A stretch of DNA of 64,000 nucleotides from Cercospora beticola (lineage: Eukaryota > Ascomycota > Dothideomycetes > Mycosphaerellales > Mycosphaerellaceae): assembly GCF_033473495.1 (NCBI RefSeq), contig NC_088935.1, positions 2,790,001 to 2,854,000 of the forward strand, read 5' to 3'. Under the pieces are notes generated by a model that saw only the letters and a program-made list of their open reading frames with translations, had not been told where the DNA came from and did not search any database. Both the position numbers and the translations under genes were made by a program. This document shows, piece after piece, positions 24,266 to 35,201 of the stretch (within the stretch, counting starts at the first letter, position 1; every line of letters starts with the position of its first letter).

Positions 24266-24678
24266 GCCGTGGTGTCTTGAGCGGAGCTTACGTCCATGCC
24301 CTGCACCATTGCTCCGTCCTCGTGGAATTTATTCCGGCGTAGGAAAGCGCTCACCTCCGAAGGAGAAACCTTCGTAGCTGCAGTAGCCCTCTGGTGGACA
24401 GCTGTTGAGGGAGCTGCGAGCAACCCATCGCACCTCTCGTACCCAACATCGACAGACACTTCGATGTTCAATTTGCATCTCAACAATAGAAATATCCACC
24501 GGGCACAATTTCAAGGCTCAATTGCTTCAGGGTAAAGCTATAAGGTATGTCAAGCTTGTCGCTTGCCAGAGATTTACCTCTATCTGCTGCGCTCGAGAGG
24601 TCTCCGCAGATGAAGCTCATGTATGATGTATTGGCTGATAGATATAAAGCACATAAGTATTGAATCATATGCTGCAGC
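24266..24678. other. Intergenic region, 413 bp
   Basis: Lies between SGF29 and the next gene on the same strand. It is AT-richer than its surroundings from about 24480 to 24670 and contains no convincing ORF. Confidence 0.45.
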
Positions 24679-27403
24679 ATGGACGCGAAACATCGACCTC
24701 CGAACTTCAGCGAGCAGAGCGGTGCCGAGCATGAGCCCTCATCCTCTGCGGGCTGTGCCCAAGCCGGAAAGTCCGACCACAATGTCTCACCAGCGAACTG
24801 CACCCAGCCGTCTACGCTGATTCGAGGTGACAGAGGATCTCGAGCGTCCGATGGAATCGACCACTCCAGCAGGTATGTGGAGATATCACGACGCCTGGCA
24901 TTGCCAATGTCAAACGGGCTTGCCCAATGATACAGTCGGCAATATCAAGGTGACGGTCCGCAGTGCCGGAGAAGGGGCTGACATCAGCGTCAGCGCTTCT
25001 CAGAATACTCGTATAATGAGAAATGAAACAGTCAACAGTGCACCCCATAGCGGTAATACACTACCCAGAAGATTCATCCTATCGCTCGGCGAAGTTATTT
25101 CCAACGGATTTGACCTCATTAGCGAAGCTCTAATGCCGGGTTTGCAGTCGGATGACTTCGATAACCACTCTCTGCCACGGAGAGTTGTTGATGGCTCAAC
25201 TGACGTTCCCGTGGATGCCCTACCGGATGTTAAGATGACATCTCATCGCCAAAATGATATTGTTGGCATGGATGCCAGCCATAAATTCTCGGAGAAGCCA
25301 CATAATGTTGGCTCTACGCCGGATGGACTTTTGTCTACGCCTCAGCGTCACTGTCTTCCCCGGCGGTCTTTCTCCGCCCCTACTTTAGCGTCTTCACAGC
25401 ATGCGTCCTTCAAACGCAGCCGGGCAATTAGTGTTCCGGACCTGGAGGCTGGTAGTGCGTCGTATCTTCAGGTGCCCAGGGAAGACGCCAGTCTACCTGC
25501 AGATGGTGCAACGAGTAAAACTATCTCCAGCAATATACCCGAGGCTTTCACTGCCCCAGAGCTAGGCGTGCTTCCAGAAGAGTACGGACAAGACAAGCAG
25601 ATGACGCATAAGTTAGCACCAGAGGATAGTACTGTTACACAGAGTCTACAAACGCCTAGACATTGTGACGTCGGAAACCTCCAAGATCGTGGTTCACCCC
25701 AAGCTGCAGGAGAAGCTCGACGACCGAACGTTCAAGACGAGCAGCATCAAGCTTCCACTGGAATCGCCAACACGCTTTCAGGTAATCAAGCAAGAATTGC
25801 GGGGCGAAGAGCAGATCTGGAGCATAATGTTGAAAACGAAGACAGCCCAATCTCTCCCCATACTCGTACGGCTGGCAGTGGATCCGCGAGGCAGGCAGCT
25901 GTGGAGCCTGACTCCGCACAGAACACCCAGTTACAGAGCCCTGACTTCAGTCCTGTGACAGACACGGGGCAGTCTAAGTTGCGCAGAAGCACTCGCGGAA
26001 GCTTCGAGCTCGATGGTGATGCCTGGATCCCACAGACACCAAAGGTTGGGCCATCCGTTGGCACGTCGAATGGCTTCGAGCAATTGAAGAAGTCCCTACG
26101 CATGACACCAATTCTCAAATTGGGCGAATCTCCCGAACAAGCTACGAAAAGACGCTCTACGCTGCAGAAGCCTCATAGACCTGATACTGTAGACAGTCAG
26201 CAGCAGGGAAGGAAAGACTCTGGCGGCGGTCTCATTACTTAGGACGATGAGAACCATGCTCCAGTTCTACCGAAGAACGGGAAAAGAACGAGAGGTGAAG
26301 AGAGCATTCAGCCGGGACGCTTTGCCATATCCTCACTTGCTAGCGAGTCCTCTGGCAAACTCCCTCGGAGTCCGCCTCCTCGCCCAAAACACAAGCGCAG
26401 CAATGCTGTAGTGCTCGATCGAGAAGAGCAAACGAAAGGTGCGTGCATTTTCGTTCACGCTCATCACATGGCCCCTTCACTGCATGGCATGTCAGATGTG
26501 TGCGTCAGCTCGTAGTGTGACCCATCGCCTGAACAACTTCTCCATTGGGTCTCGTGACTGTCACTGCCTGGGTCATCTTGATGCTCCTTAAGTACGACCA
26601 ATGTGCGCTGACACATTCGTGCTGCAGTGACCGAGCTTCTCAAGTCGTCCTCAAGTATGCAGCAGCAAGACATCGCCGAAACCACAGCAGACAATAGCAC
26701 AGCCGACAGTAGTGTCGCGGCAGGCAAAGCTATGCAGCCATCGCTGTCCCGAGGCCGCATCAGATTCGCGTTTCCCTCCAGCGCACGCTCCAAGCATACA
26801 GAGTCTGCACAAGATCCGAGCAGTAGGAACCGGAGAGAGGGAGCAGACGAGAACACGATGAATACTCAGCGACGAGCAGCCCTTGGCGCGCTGCAGCAAG
26901 AACATTCTAGTGTCGAGGAGCCTGAGGAGGACATGGCTGAAGACATTCGCATTCGCACGTATGCGTTCAACGCAACAGCACAGCAACACGACAGTCGGTC
27001 GATGTACAAGACGTTTCCGACGCCGACGAGGGACCAGGGAAAGTTGGCAGAGCTATTGAAGGCCTTTGGTGAGCACATCCTGCTGCGCGACGAAATGAAA
27101 GCACTGACGCGGAAACAGACGAGCAAGAAATCTACGCGCCAAAACGAAGGAGTCGTGACGAAGAGATTAGCGACATGCGGCGTAGTCTCTTGGCCGAGCG
27201 GAGGCCGAAGGGAGGAGAGTTGTTCACACTGGGACCAGCGGGCGGACGACCGTTGCGATTGCACGACGAGGACGACGACAAGCACGTGCACGTGCAAGCG
27301 GAAGGTAAGTTCGGGCCGTGCCGACGGGACGCGCTCACCTCGCTGACCTGCAACCGCAACTCAAGAACGCAGCAACACCGCCCAGTCGCAGCCCGCCGAG
27401 TAG
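24679..27403 (+). CDS. Uncharacterised, largely disordered multi-exon protein; exon structure uncertain
   Basis: I do not recognise this gene. A phase-consistent model has exons 24679-24872, 24964-26188, 26243-26438, 26628-27068, 27119-27304 and 27366-27403, giving 759 residues. The frame of the long exon meets a TAG at 26240-26242, yet continues open past it with protein-like sequence; a 54-nt intron (26189-26242, GTAGAC to TTAG) would remove the stop. The product is rich in Ser, Pro and Thr with SP/TP sites (LLSTPQRH, SPDFSPVTD, IPQTPKVG). A more ordered C-terminal part, around DIRIRTYAFNATAQ and LAELLKAFDEQEIYAPKRR, ends in an acidic DDEDD-like stretch. A phase-compatible alternative uses another frame at 25643-25865. 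A pseudogene with a stop cannot be excluded. Confidence 0.6.
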
Positions 27404-27501
27404 CACACCGGGGATGCTGCACAGCTAGACCAACCACACGCCAGCGACGATCACATCCGTTCGGCAGTAGACTGACATCCAATCTCCTCGACGACAACGA
27501 C

Positions 27502-28484
27502 ATGGCCAACCAGAATGGCATGGGGGCGCCCAACGTTAACATGTACACTGGGATGAACGGCGGCGTCATGCCTTCCGCCGGCCACTACAGCGACATGCAG
27601 ACATTGATGCAGAATATGGAGAATCTGAGTGGCTGGCTGGAGCAGAATCGACAGGATTGGGCACAAGTTCAAGAGGGCCTTGCCAAAGTCGAACGCTTGC
27701 AAGTATGTCTACCCTCGACATGCTCACTTTTCTTGATGGTACACTGCGCCTCTACCTTGGGTAGCCTCTGCATATCAAGTTCCTGATATACTTCTTTGGT
27801 GACACTGCAGTGCTTGTGAGCCCCAATGTTGACAAAGTCTTCGCGATGTAGGGCAGGCTCGCTCAGAGTGGTCAGGTCCCGCTGCTCAATGGCGATACAC
27901 AGCGTACGAATCTCCTCGTTCACGTCTCAAATACAGGCCACTAGAACTGACCTGTGTTCACATCAGCTGTGCCCCGACCGGAGCAACCCACAGTGGCCCA
28001 ACTGTCCGACTCTCTAGCCAAGGCAAATTCACAGATAGAGTCCCTCCGGAGTACGTACAACGATCATGTCAACCTGCAACGACTATACGAGGACACGCTC
28101 TCCGACACCACCGAACGCATACGCCAATACTGTTTCGAGCAGCAGAACCATATCATTGCGCTCCACCAACACTACACCACCCTGCTCTCGCAAAGCCGCA
28201 GTGAAACGGTCGAGGCACAATTGACACATCAGGCCTGGCAGGCGGGTCTGCAGCGCCTCAGCGGCGGTGTACGGGAGGCATTGAAGTCGAGACAGGAGGA
28301 AGGTATGCCCTACAAGCGGAGAATAGCCGCGCTCAAGGAGGAGAACAGAGTCCTGCGAAAGATGGTGGGTTGGGAGGCACCCGTGGACAGTGAAGATGAA
28401 GAAGAACTGGACGAAGAAGCGAGCCGAGGTAGGGTGCTGCAGGTGCCCGGTGTCGAGAGCGGAGTGGGCCATGGCGTATCTTGA
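27502..28484 (+). CDS. Uncharacterised coiled-coil protein
   Basis: Three exons, 27502-27702, 27852-27903 (52 nt) and 27967-28484, giving 256 residues. The middle exon was found by phase matching: it reads GRLAQSGQVPLLNGDTQ and joins both neighbours in frame. The protein starts with a Gly/Met/Asn-rich segment, followed by helices suited to coiled coil (MQTLMQNMENLSGWLEQN, QLSDSLAKANSQIESLR, RIAALKEENRVLRKMVGWE). It ends with an acidic stretch (DSEDEEELDEE). No catalytic motif is visible. It begins 99 bp after the preceding gene stops, on the same strand. A scaffolding or adaptor role is possible, but nothing in the sequence specifies it. Confidence 0.78.
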
Positions 28485-31400
28485 AGAGAGAACAACACTT
28501 GCAACGATGACTTCACAGCCGAATATGCGACATCGCGACGCTGCGGCAACATTCGCGCGCGAAATGAACGCAGGCACTTCTCAAAACTGGCTTGCTCGAG
28601 AGATGACATCCAGAACGCTTTCGGAAACGTCCACCAAACATGATATGGGCACGGATGGATAAGATCCACATATGGGACACGACGTCCTATTCATGGCACT
28701 GTCGAGTTTGTGCATACAGAACCGCTCCGTCCGGTCAATCAGCTCGACTGCGGAGCTCACAAAGGGCTATGGGGTGCGACAGCACACACTTTTCAATGCA
28801 GATATTGGCATTGTCGCTGGGCTATGAATCGGATCAGGCCGCTTGTTACTGGATTGTGCGGATTGTGACTCGAAGTCGCAAGGATGAAAACACGAACAAT
28901 GCTGATATACGATTAGCGTGAGAGGTCTGCGAAGAAAGAAATGTTTGTCAACGTCCTGTGGTCTGCCGGACCATCGGGCTGAGCCAATCTACATTATTAG
29001 TGGCGATGCTATGGTTCATCGTAGAAATGAAACGCGGACGATGCAGCTTGATTAGCCGGTCCAAAGATCGTAGACAAATCTAATAAATCGTCTCTCACTC
29101 TCATGCAGGTGCCAATGGCTCGTCACGTTACACGACGAAAAGCCTCGCCAACTGTGGCTGAACACCCTGACGATCGATGCTCGTTGAAGCATTTGGGCCG
29201 CAGCAGATCTCTATCGCTTCCAGCTTCATGTGCATATATGGAGATGTGGCGAAAAATGCCTCTTCGTTTTCTGTTGCAGGAATCTGTGCTCAGGCCGGAG
29301 CCACACTTGACGCAAGCACTGCAAGGTGCCTGGTTGTGGTGGCAAATCCAGAACATGTCTACGTCTCAGCGAAGCAGCCCGCCGAATGGGTAGTGTGGGA
29401 AGTGGACTGCGACAAGGGTCCGAGTCGAAACTAAGAAACGATCTGAGAAGTGGTGTGGCGGATATCTGATTCCACTGTCTCGGGTGATCAGGAGCTTGAC
29501 ATTACCTCCCGCTCCCGATGTTCTGACGGCGTGACCGGCGTGTCGGCCGACCGCGTGGACGGAGAGATTCGCGTAGCTTATCGGTATTCATCGAGAGCCC
29601 TGCGACTTCCTCAGAGTGCGAGAACGCGGGAAGTTGGAAGTTGATCAGCACAGTCACCACCACCCTGCAGACTTCCCAGAAAGCGTCAAGAAGGATGCAC
29701 GATAGAGGGCTAGCCTGTTCTTCGAGGAGAGATGTGTGAAGACAAGCTCACATCGTCCGTGCTTTTGCATCGCTCCTCCTACATAATACGCAACGCCGCT
29801 CCGTGACCTCCGCAGTAGCAGCTGGACCCGGGACCAGGATCTGGCGGAAATCTTGATCAGAACATGGACCGATCGGCTCGTCCTTCCAGCTGACGGACCA
29901 CCGTTTAGATCATGCACGACCAAGTTCCACACACAGTCTAATAACAGAGCAGGTGTTTGGACTCGCAGCACAGAGCACAGTCAAAGTGCCACTGCTGCTG
30001 TCAAGGCCTGATGAAGTCGACGCGCCCAACGTGCCACGCTGTCAATCAAGGGAACCTGCAGAGTTCGGGTCCTCCCCGCCGGCAACAATTGATGAATGTC
30101 TCGCGGAATGTTGGTGCCCGATGGAAGTTACTACTGCCGAACCACTCATCTCGATTAGACTCGATAGCCCTGCCACCGCCCTCATCAGCTGCACGATCTT
30201 GTGGCCAGGGTCCTCATGCTTGCGCGTGGCAGAAGGTCGGCAGGGAAATCTGTCTGTCCCCGTCTGAGACACCAGCGGCGAGAAGTGCGACAGTCGCCGC
30301 TGGCCAGTTGTCCACCACTTGTTGCTGTGCTGGCTTTCCGTGTACGTTGGGAGCGAAGCTGATGACAGCGGCTTCGTGCAGACCAGTGGACAGTTGTGCG
30401 CTCGTTCGAATATTACGGCCGCAGAGTGGAACTGTTGCACAGATCATCGCATCTCGTTACTGCGGCTCGCTTCACCCTGTCTCGTCAACCGCAAGGAGCA
30501 TTGGACACGGCGGTCCAAACGGGGTCTTTGGCATTTGCATGACAGAGCCAATCGCGATGCAGCGTTAAGGACAACGAGGAGGGAAAATCTGCATGCTCGA
30601 CTCTGGAAGAAGCACTTTCTACGCTTGGCAAAGTCCGTATTTTGCAAAAGCTATGAGACTTTCGGCGGCTGCATGCAGATCCAAGATCCAGCCAGTCTCA
30701 GCTGTCCGAAGTCTCTCTATCAACAGAGAGACTGTAGACAAGCGGACACAGTGATAACAGAAAGCACAATATGGAGAATGGACACGGACATATGATCTGC
30801 GACTCGGTGCTGTCACTCGATTCTATTCAAGTGCGAGGGTGCTATGTAGGGCATGCAGTAGTGAATCGTGCATGGAAAAGAGGGCGCACGCGATGTTGCG
30901 TACCTGGCGCTGACAGGCGGCGTCCGGAGGGATCCTTGCCGAGACGTACCATGCCGTGGATTGGCTCATCTCTGATCGAAAGGCTGCAGGGAGCATGGAA
31001 TTGGTGTGCATGAACTGGGCACACAATCCGTGGCTGCTGAACCGCAGAAAGGCGTTGTGGCCTTGCGCCGCTGCCATGGCCGACAACCAAACGAGGTGCG
31101 CTGATGAGACGATGGAGCGTGCGAGATAGACGGCGTGACTGCTGACGGGGCGCAATTGTCTCTCGCGCGTATGTCGGGCATGTGCGAAGCCAGCGGGCAC
31201 GGTAGTGAAACAGAGTTCTAGATGCGCGATCTCCGTCCGATCTGCAGGCTCTGGCGCGGCATGACAGCGTGTGCGACGAGAAACAATAACGCGACGGGCA
31301 GGCAGGCAGAGAGCGGTGCGACATGAAGGCTGTGGAAGTGCGTAGACGGGGAGTCGTGAGCCCAGCAGTGCTCGCATCGTGTTATCATCATCATCTGCAA

Positions 31401-32284
31401 AGGATGCACGGCCTGCCTGGGTATGTGATGGGGTGTTGCATGCTCCGATGATCTCGATCGGATGGCCTGTCATCATCGCTGGAACCACCCTGAGCACACC
31501 CTGGCCACACTACGATATCGTTCGTATTCAGCCATTCCGAGATCTTGCATCACTGGTGGGTGAAATCTTGCGTAAGTTACGCGTGAGCGAGATCTATATT
31601 GGTATCTTGGCGAGGACCGGAGCACTCGAGGACTCGGGGCTGTGAGCCTTTGAAGAGGAGTGTCAGGCTTGTTAAAGGCTCCATATGAACATGTGCAGTC
31701 GCGCATGCCATCTTGAGTGGCAAGTCCACTTCCTCTGCTCATGATCAAACGGAGTCTGGAGCGCTTGATGGTAGGATGTGCTACTCCCGTTCGGGGCAGT
31801 GGCGAAAGAGATAAACCCCTCAGAACTGCGTCTCGCTACGGAGCAAGATCTGGCGGTTGCTCGATATCGTCCCGACGGCCGCGCTACTGTACGCTGCTCG
31901 AGAGCGTCGCGCTGCCAGTACTTTTTGGGCCGTACTTTTGGCCCCACCGTCGCCCTGCCCTGCTGCTGCTGCTGGCACTGGCGAGCCGAACTCGTCTCGT
32001 CTCGTCCAGCGCTGCGTGCAAAAGACGTGCACCCATTTGGCGTGTCCCATCATCATCCACCGTTGTCGCCAGAAATCCGGGCAAAACCACGCGAGGAACC
32101 CGCTCATCTCTGCGCACCCAGGCACTCCCCTGCCTGGCGGGCACCATCAGATCTTGTCGATCTCCGCATCGTCGAGGCATGAGGGCTTCCACTGCTCTCT
32201 CCGACCGCAGCCCTCGCCCGCCGTACACAGTCGCTAGTCGACATCTTCTCGTAGCCTCGCTGCTCTCTTGACACTTGCCCGAAC
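28485..32284. other. 3.8 kb gene-poor region upstream of the nsdD-like gene
   Basis: The largest gap in the window. Only scattered short ORFs occur on both strands, without domain-like composition, splice partners or consistent third-base bias. Base composition is ordinary rather than AT-rich, so RIP-degraded transposon is unlikely. A (CTCGT)3 run lies at 31991-32005. Position and size fit an extended regulatory region or long 5' UTR of the downstream developmental regulator. Confidence 0.5.
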
Positions 32285-33969
32285 ATGGACGCCAGCCGCC
32301 GGTACGTCGCAGTCGCATACCCTGACGCCGTCCCGCTGGAATGCTCTCGTCGTCGCCGTCGAGCGAGCGGCGAATGACTTCAATGCTGATGCTGACCACT
32401 CTCGCTCTCAGACCGCAGCTGCCTGCCCTGAGCTACCTCGAAGGCGACAAAGTTAAGCGCGAAGACGACGCCTACCAGCAACGCAGCAATGGCACGCCCC
32501 AAAGTTTGTCTGCCAGCGCTGGTGCCAGTCCCACCTATCACTACCCTCCAGGCCCTCCGCCCCCGTACAGTCACGCCAATGCTGCTCCGCCGACAAACAC
32601 CTGGCCACAGTCCGTCCAAACACCGCCAGAGTCGCGCAGGACGAGCGAAAATGAGAAGGAAAGCATCAAACCACGGCAATCGCTGCCGTCCATCTCAGAA
32701 GCGCTGGGGAACGTAGATAACCCTTCATCGTTCGCTTCGACACCCGCTCCGCCTGCACCACTGCAGTCGTCGCATCTTGTGCAGTCGCACGCTCCCACAC
32801 CACAGTCGCCATCTTCACGGAGGTCGTATCCTATGGAGCCTCCCCAGGCTCTATCGTCGGCCACATTTCCGAGTTCCAATAACTACCAGTCACAACATCG
32901 ACCAGAGCCGCCCCGCCAGTCCTCGTATCCTCCGGCAGAACCAGGCCGGCCAGCATCTACGATTTACACCTCCACTGCAGAGTCCAAGCCCATCTATCTG
33001 CAGAACTCGCACGAACCGACCCGGCAACCTTCCCAGCCAGCGACCCTATCTCGTGCAGAAGAGAGGTCGCCTACTCATGAGCCGTCGTATCCCGCACGCT
33101 CAAGCAACTCGATGGGCCCTCCCTCCAGTTTTCCTTACGGCTATGCTCCGTATCCACCCCGCTATGCTGAGTCTGGGGCATCCACGAGCAATTCATCCGG
33201 GCCTATCTACCAACCCTCGACCACCTATGGACCACCGAGGCCTCTCCAGAGCGGACTGAAGACTGGAAGCTCCCGCTTCGAAGATCGTGGGCTGGCGCAT
33301 CATAGCAATACTGTAAAGCGACATCTGGACTTTTTCGATCTGGAGGCATCTCTTAACGAGGTATGTTTCACCGCACTAATGGTGCTCGCGGGTGCACCAA
33401 CGCAATATTTGCGTTTGCTAATCACCGTTTAGATTGCTTCCACGAGCGGTATATTGAGCGATTTCTCTCGTCGATATGGGGATCGCATGCATCACACTCA
33501 GCGATCAGGCGCTTCACTCAATACCCTTCCCGGGCTTGTGGAAGTCGATGATATGATCAACAAGTCGAGGGTAGCACACGATTGTTTGATCAAGATTCGT
33601 GACGTGGTTCTACAGCAACAAGCTCTGTTTGAGCAGCAAGCGGCAGATCAGAGGCAACAGCACAAGCTGTACGACCAGCGCCAATCATCTGCGCCGGATG
33701 GCCAGCACCATGATGGCGAAGACAGCAAAGGCGGTGGCTTCGCTGGTGTCGACACCAAGAAGCGTCGTGGGAGAGCTGCACCGCCTGGCCGTTGTCATAG
33801 CTGCAATCGAGCCGAGACTCCCGAGTGGCGACGAGGACCGGATGGCGCGCGAACACTCTGCAATGCTTGTGGCCTCCACTATGCCAAACTGACTCGGAAA
33901 AACAATGGAACGAACAAAAACACGAGCATCGGCAGTTCGAATTTGCGACCGAAAGAAAATATGCCTTGA
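32285..33969 (+). CDS. nsdD: GATA zinc-finger regulator, NsdD type
   Basis: Three exons, 32285-32301 (17 nt), 32412-33360 and 33433-33969, giving 500 residues. The first exon encodes only MDASR plus two bases. The next about 315 residues are Pro/Ser/Gln-rich (PPGPPPPYSHAN; RQSLPSISEALG), typical of a transcription activator. A helical region follows (SGILSDFSRRYGDRM, VDDMINKSRVAHDCLIKIRD). The single C-terminal GATA finger is preceded by KKRRGRAAPPG and reads CHSCNRAETPEW, then CNACGLHYAKLTRK, the type IVb arrangement of NsdD/SUB-1/LTF1. In Aspergillus and relatives this factor promotes sexual development and restrains conidiation; in others it governs light and redox responses. The very large upstream gap fits complex control. 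Confidence 0.92.
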
Positions 33970-35201
33970 GAGGCCTCGGCAGGGCTCTGTTTCCTACCGA
34001 CCTGCCACACGTCACCAGTAATAGCTGGCTCATTTTTGACGCACGTGGAACAGTTGTACTCTGCTACTGCTTGTGCTTAACATTTAGCGATACCCGACTT
34101 CGGCATTTTTTCCCTCGCGAGGGCATAGTTCCGGAGTTTATGAGAAAATTCTTTGCGATGTGGGAAAAGAGTTGTGCAGCGTTATGAGACGCTATGAAAG
34201 CCTGCTTGGCCAGGCGTAAGATGGATGATTTTGCCGCAACGAGTTGCACGAAGTCCCTCTCGAATCTGGCAGAGCGCCATGAAGATCGAGGGGATGTTTT
34301 ATTGGGGGAACCGGCGTTGACTTTGGTTTCCACGGCCGTTCATCCACGAGGAGCTTATCAGAGCTCGGGACTCTGCATGGGACGGCGTTGGCACGCACGG
34401 CGTGAGGCGGCACAAATTGTATGTCTCGTCATCGGAGTGGAGATTGTGGCCTGTATCCATGGCAGCTAGGGAAGGTGTACATAGATGGATAGGCGAGCTT
34501 CGCCACCACGAAACAATCCCGCAATTCTTCACCAACCGTGCCGTGGTGCGCCTTGAGCGAGATGTCTATATGAAACATTGTGGTTCGATCGTGGAAGGTG
34601 CGCCGCACATCGTAAGGCTACGGCATTCGAGGAGGGTGTCTTGATAGATATCATAGGCAGTAGACTAACGAGCAGACGGCCCGGAGACTCGTGAAATCTT
34701 ATACTCAGATTCCCAGTGGTCGGGCAAGGAGTATATACAGTAGCCTGCTGAAGTGAAGACTTTCCGGTGGAGAGTTTTTCCGAGAGATGGCCCCGCAGGA
34801 CGGCGGGGACCATTGGATGAGCGCAGCAGGACATCATCGATTGCTGATTAATTGTCGCCATTGCGCCAGCAACATATTTCCGCGCCATCAATAATTCTCG
34901 AGTGTGCAGCACCCAGGCCAGGTTCGACAGCAGTTGCTCGCCACTCGCTGCTGCCAACGACCAGGACCAGGACCCTGGCGAGTGCTCAACAGCGCGTGGA
35001 GAAAGCGGAGGGGCGAAAAACGAGAGCGCATGTCGTGCTCGACATAGCGCCGCGAAACCGGCCGCGACTCGACCCAAATGCCCTTTTCTGACAACGATTT
35101 TGCCTCGAGCACGCACCTGCAGAGTCGGCGGTGACACTGCGTATCCCTGCAGCTTTGGAAGCGGGCGACGGCGTACACGCTTGCACACGACCGAGAACAC
35201 G
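33970..35201. other. Intergenic region, 1.23 kb
   Basis: Between nsdD and gsh1 on the same strand. A long minus-strand ORF covers part of it but lacks protein-like composition. The gsh1 promoter should lie in the right half. Confidence 0.5.

Noticed and set aside
30823..31497. 224-codon minus-strand ORF upstream of nsdD
   Set aside because: No domain, random-like composition (His, Arg, Cys, Ser), and overlapped by equally long ORFs in other frames.
28485..32284. Transposon remnant in the large gap
   Set aside because: I saw no terminal repeats, no reverse transcriptase or transposase motif in any frame, and no AT-rich RIP signature.
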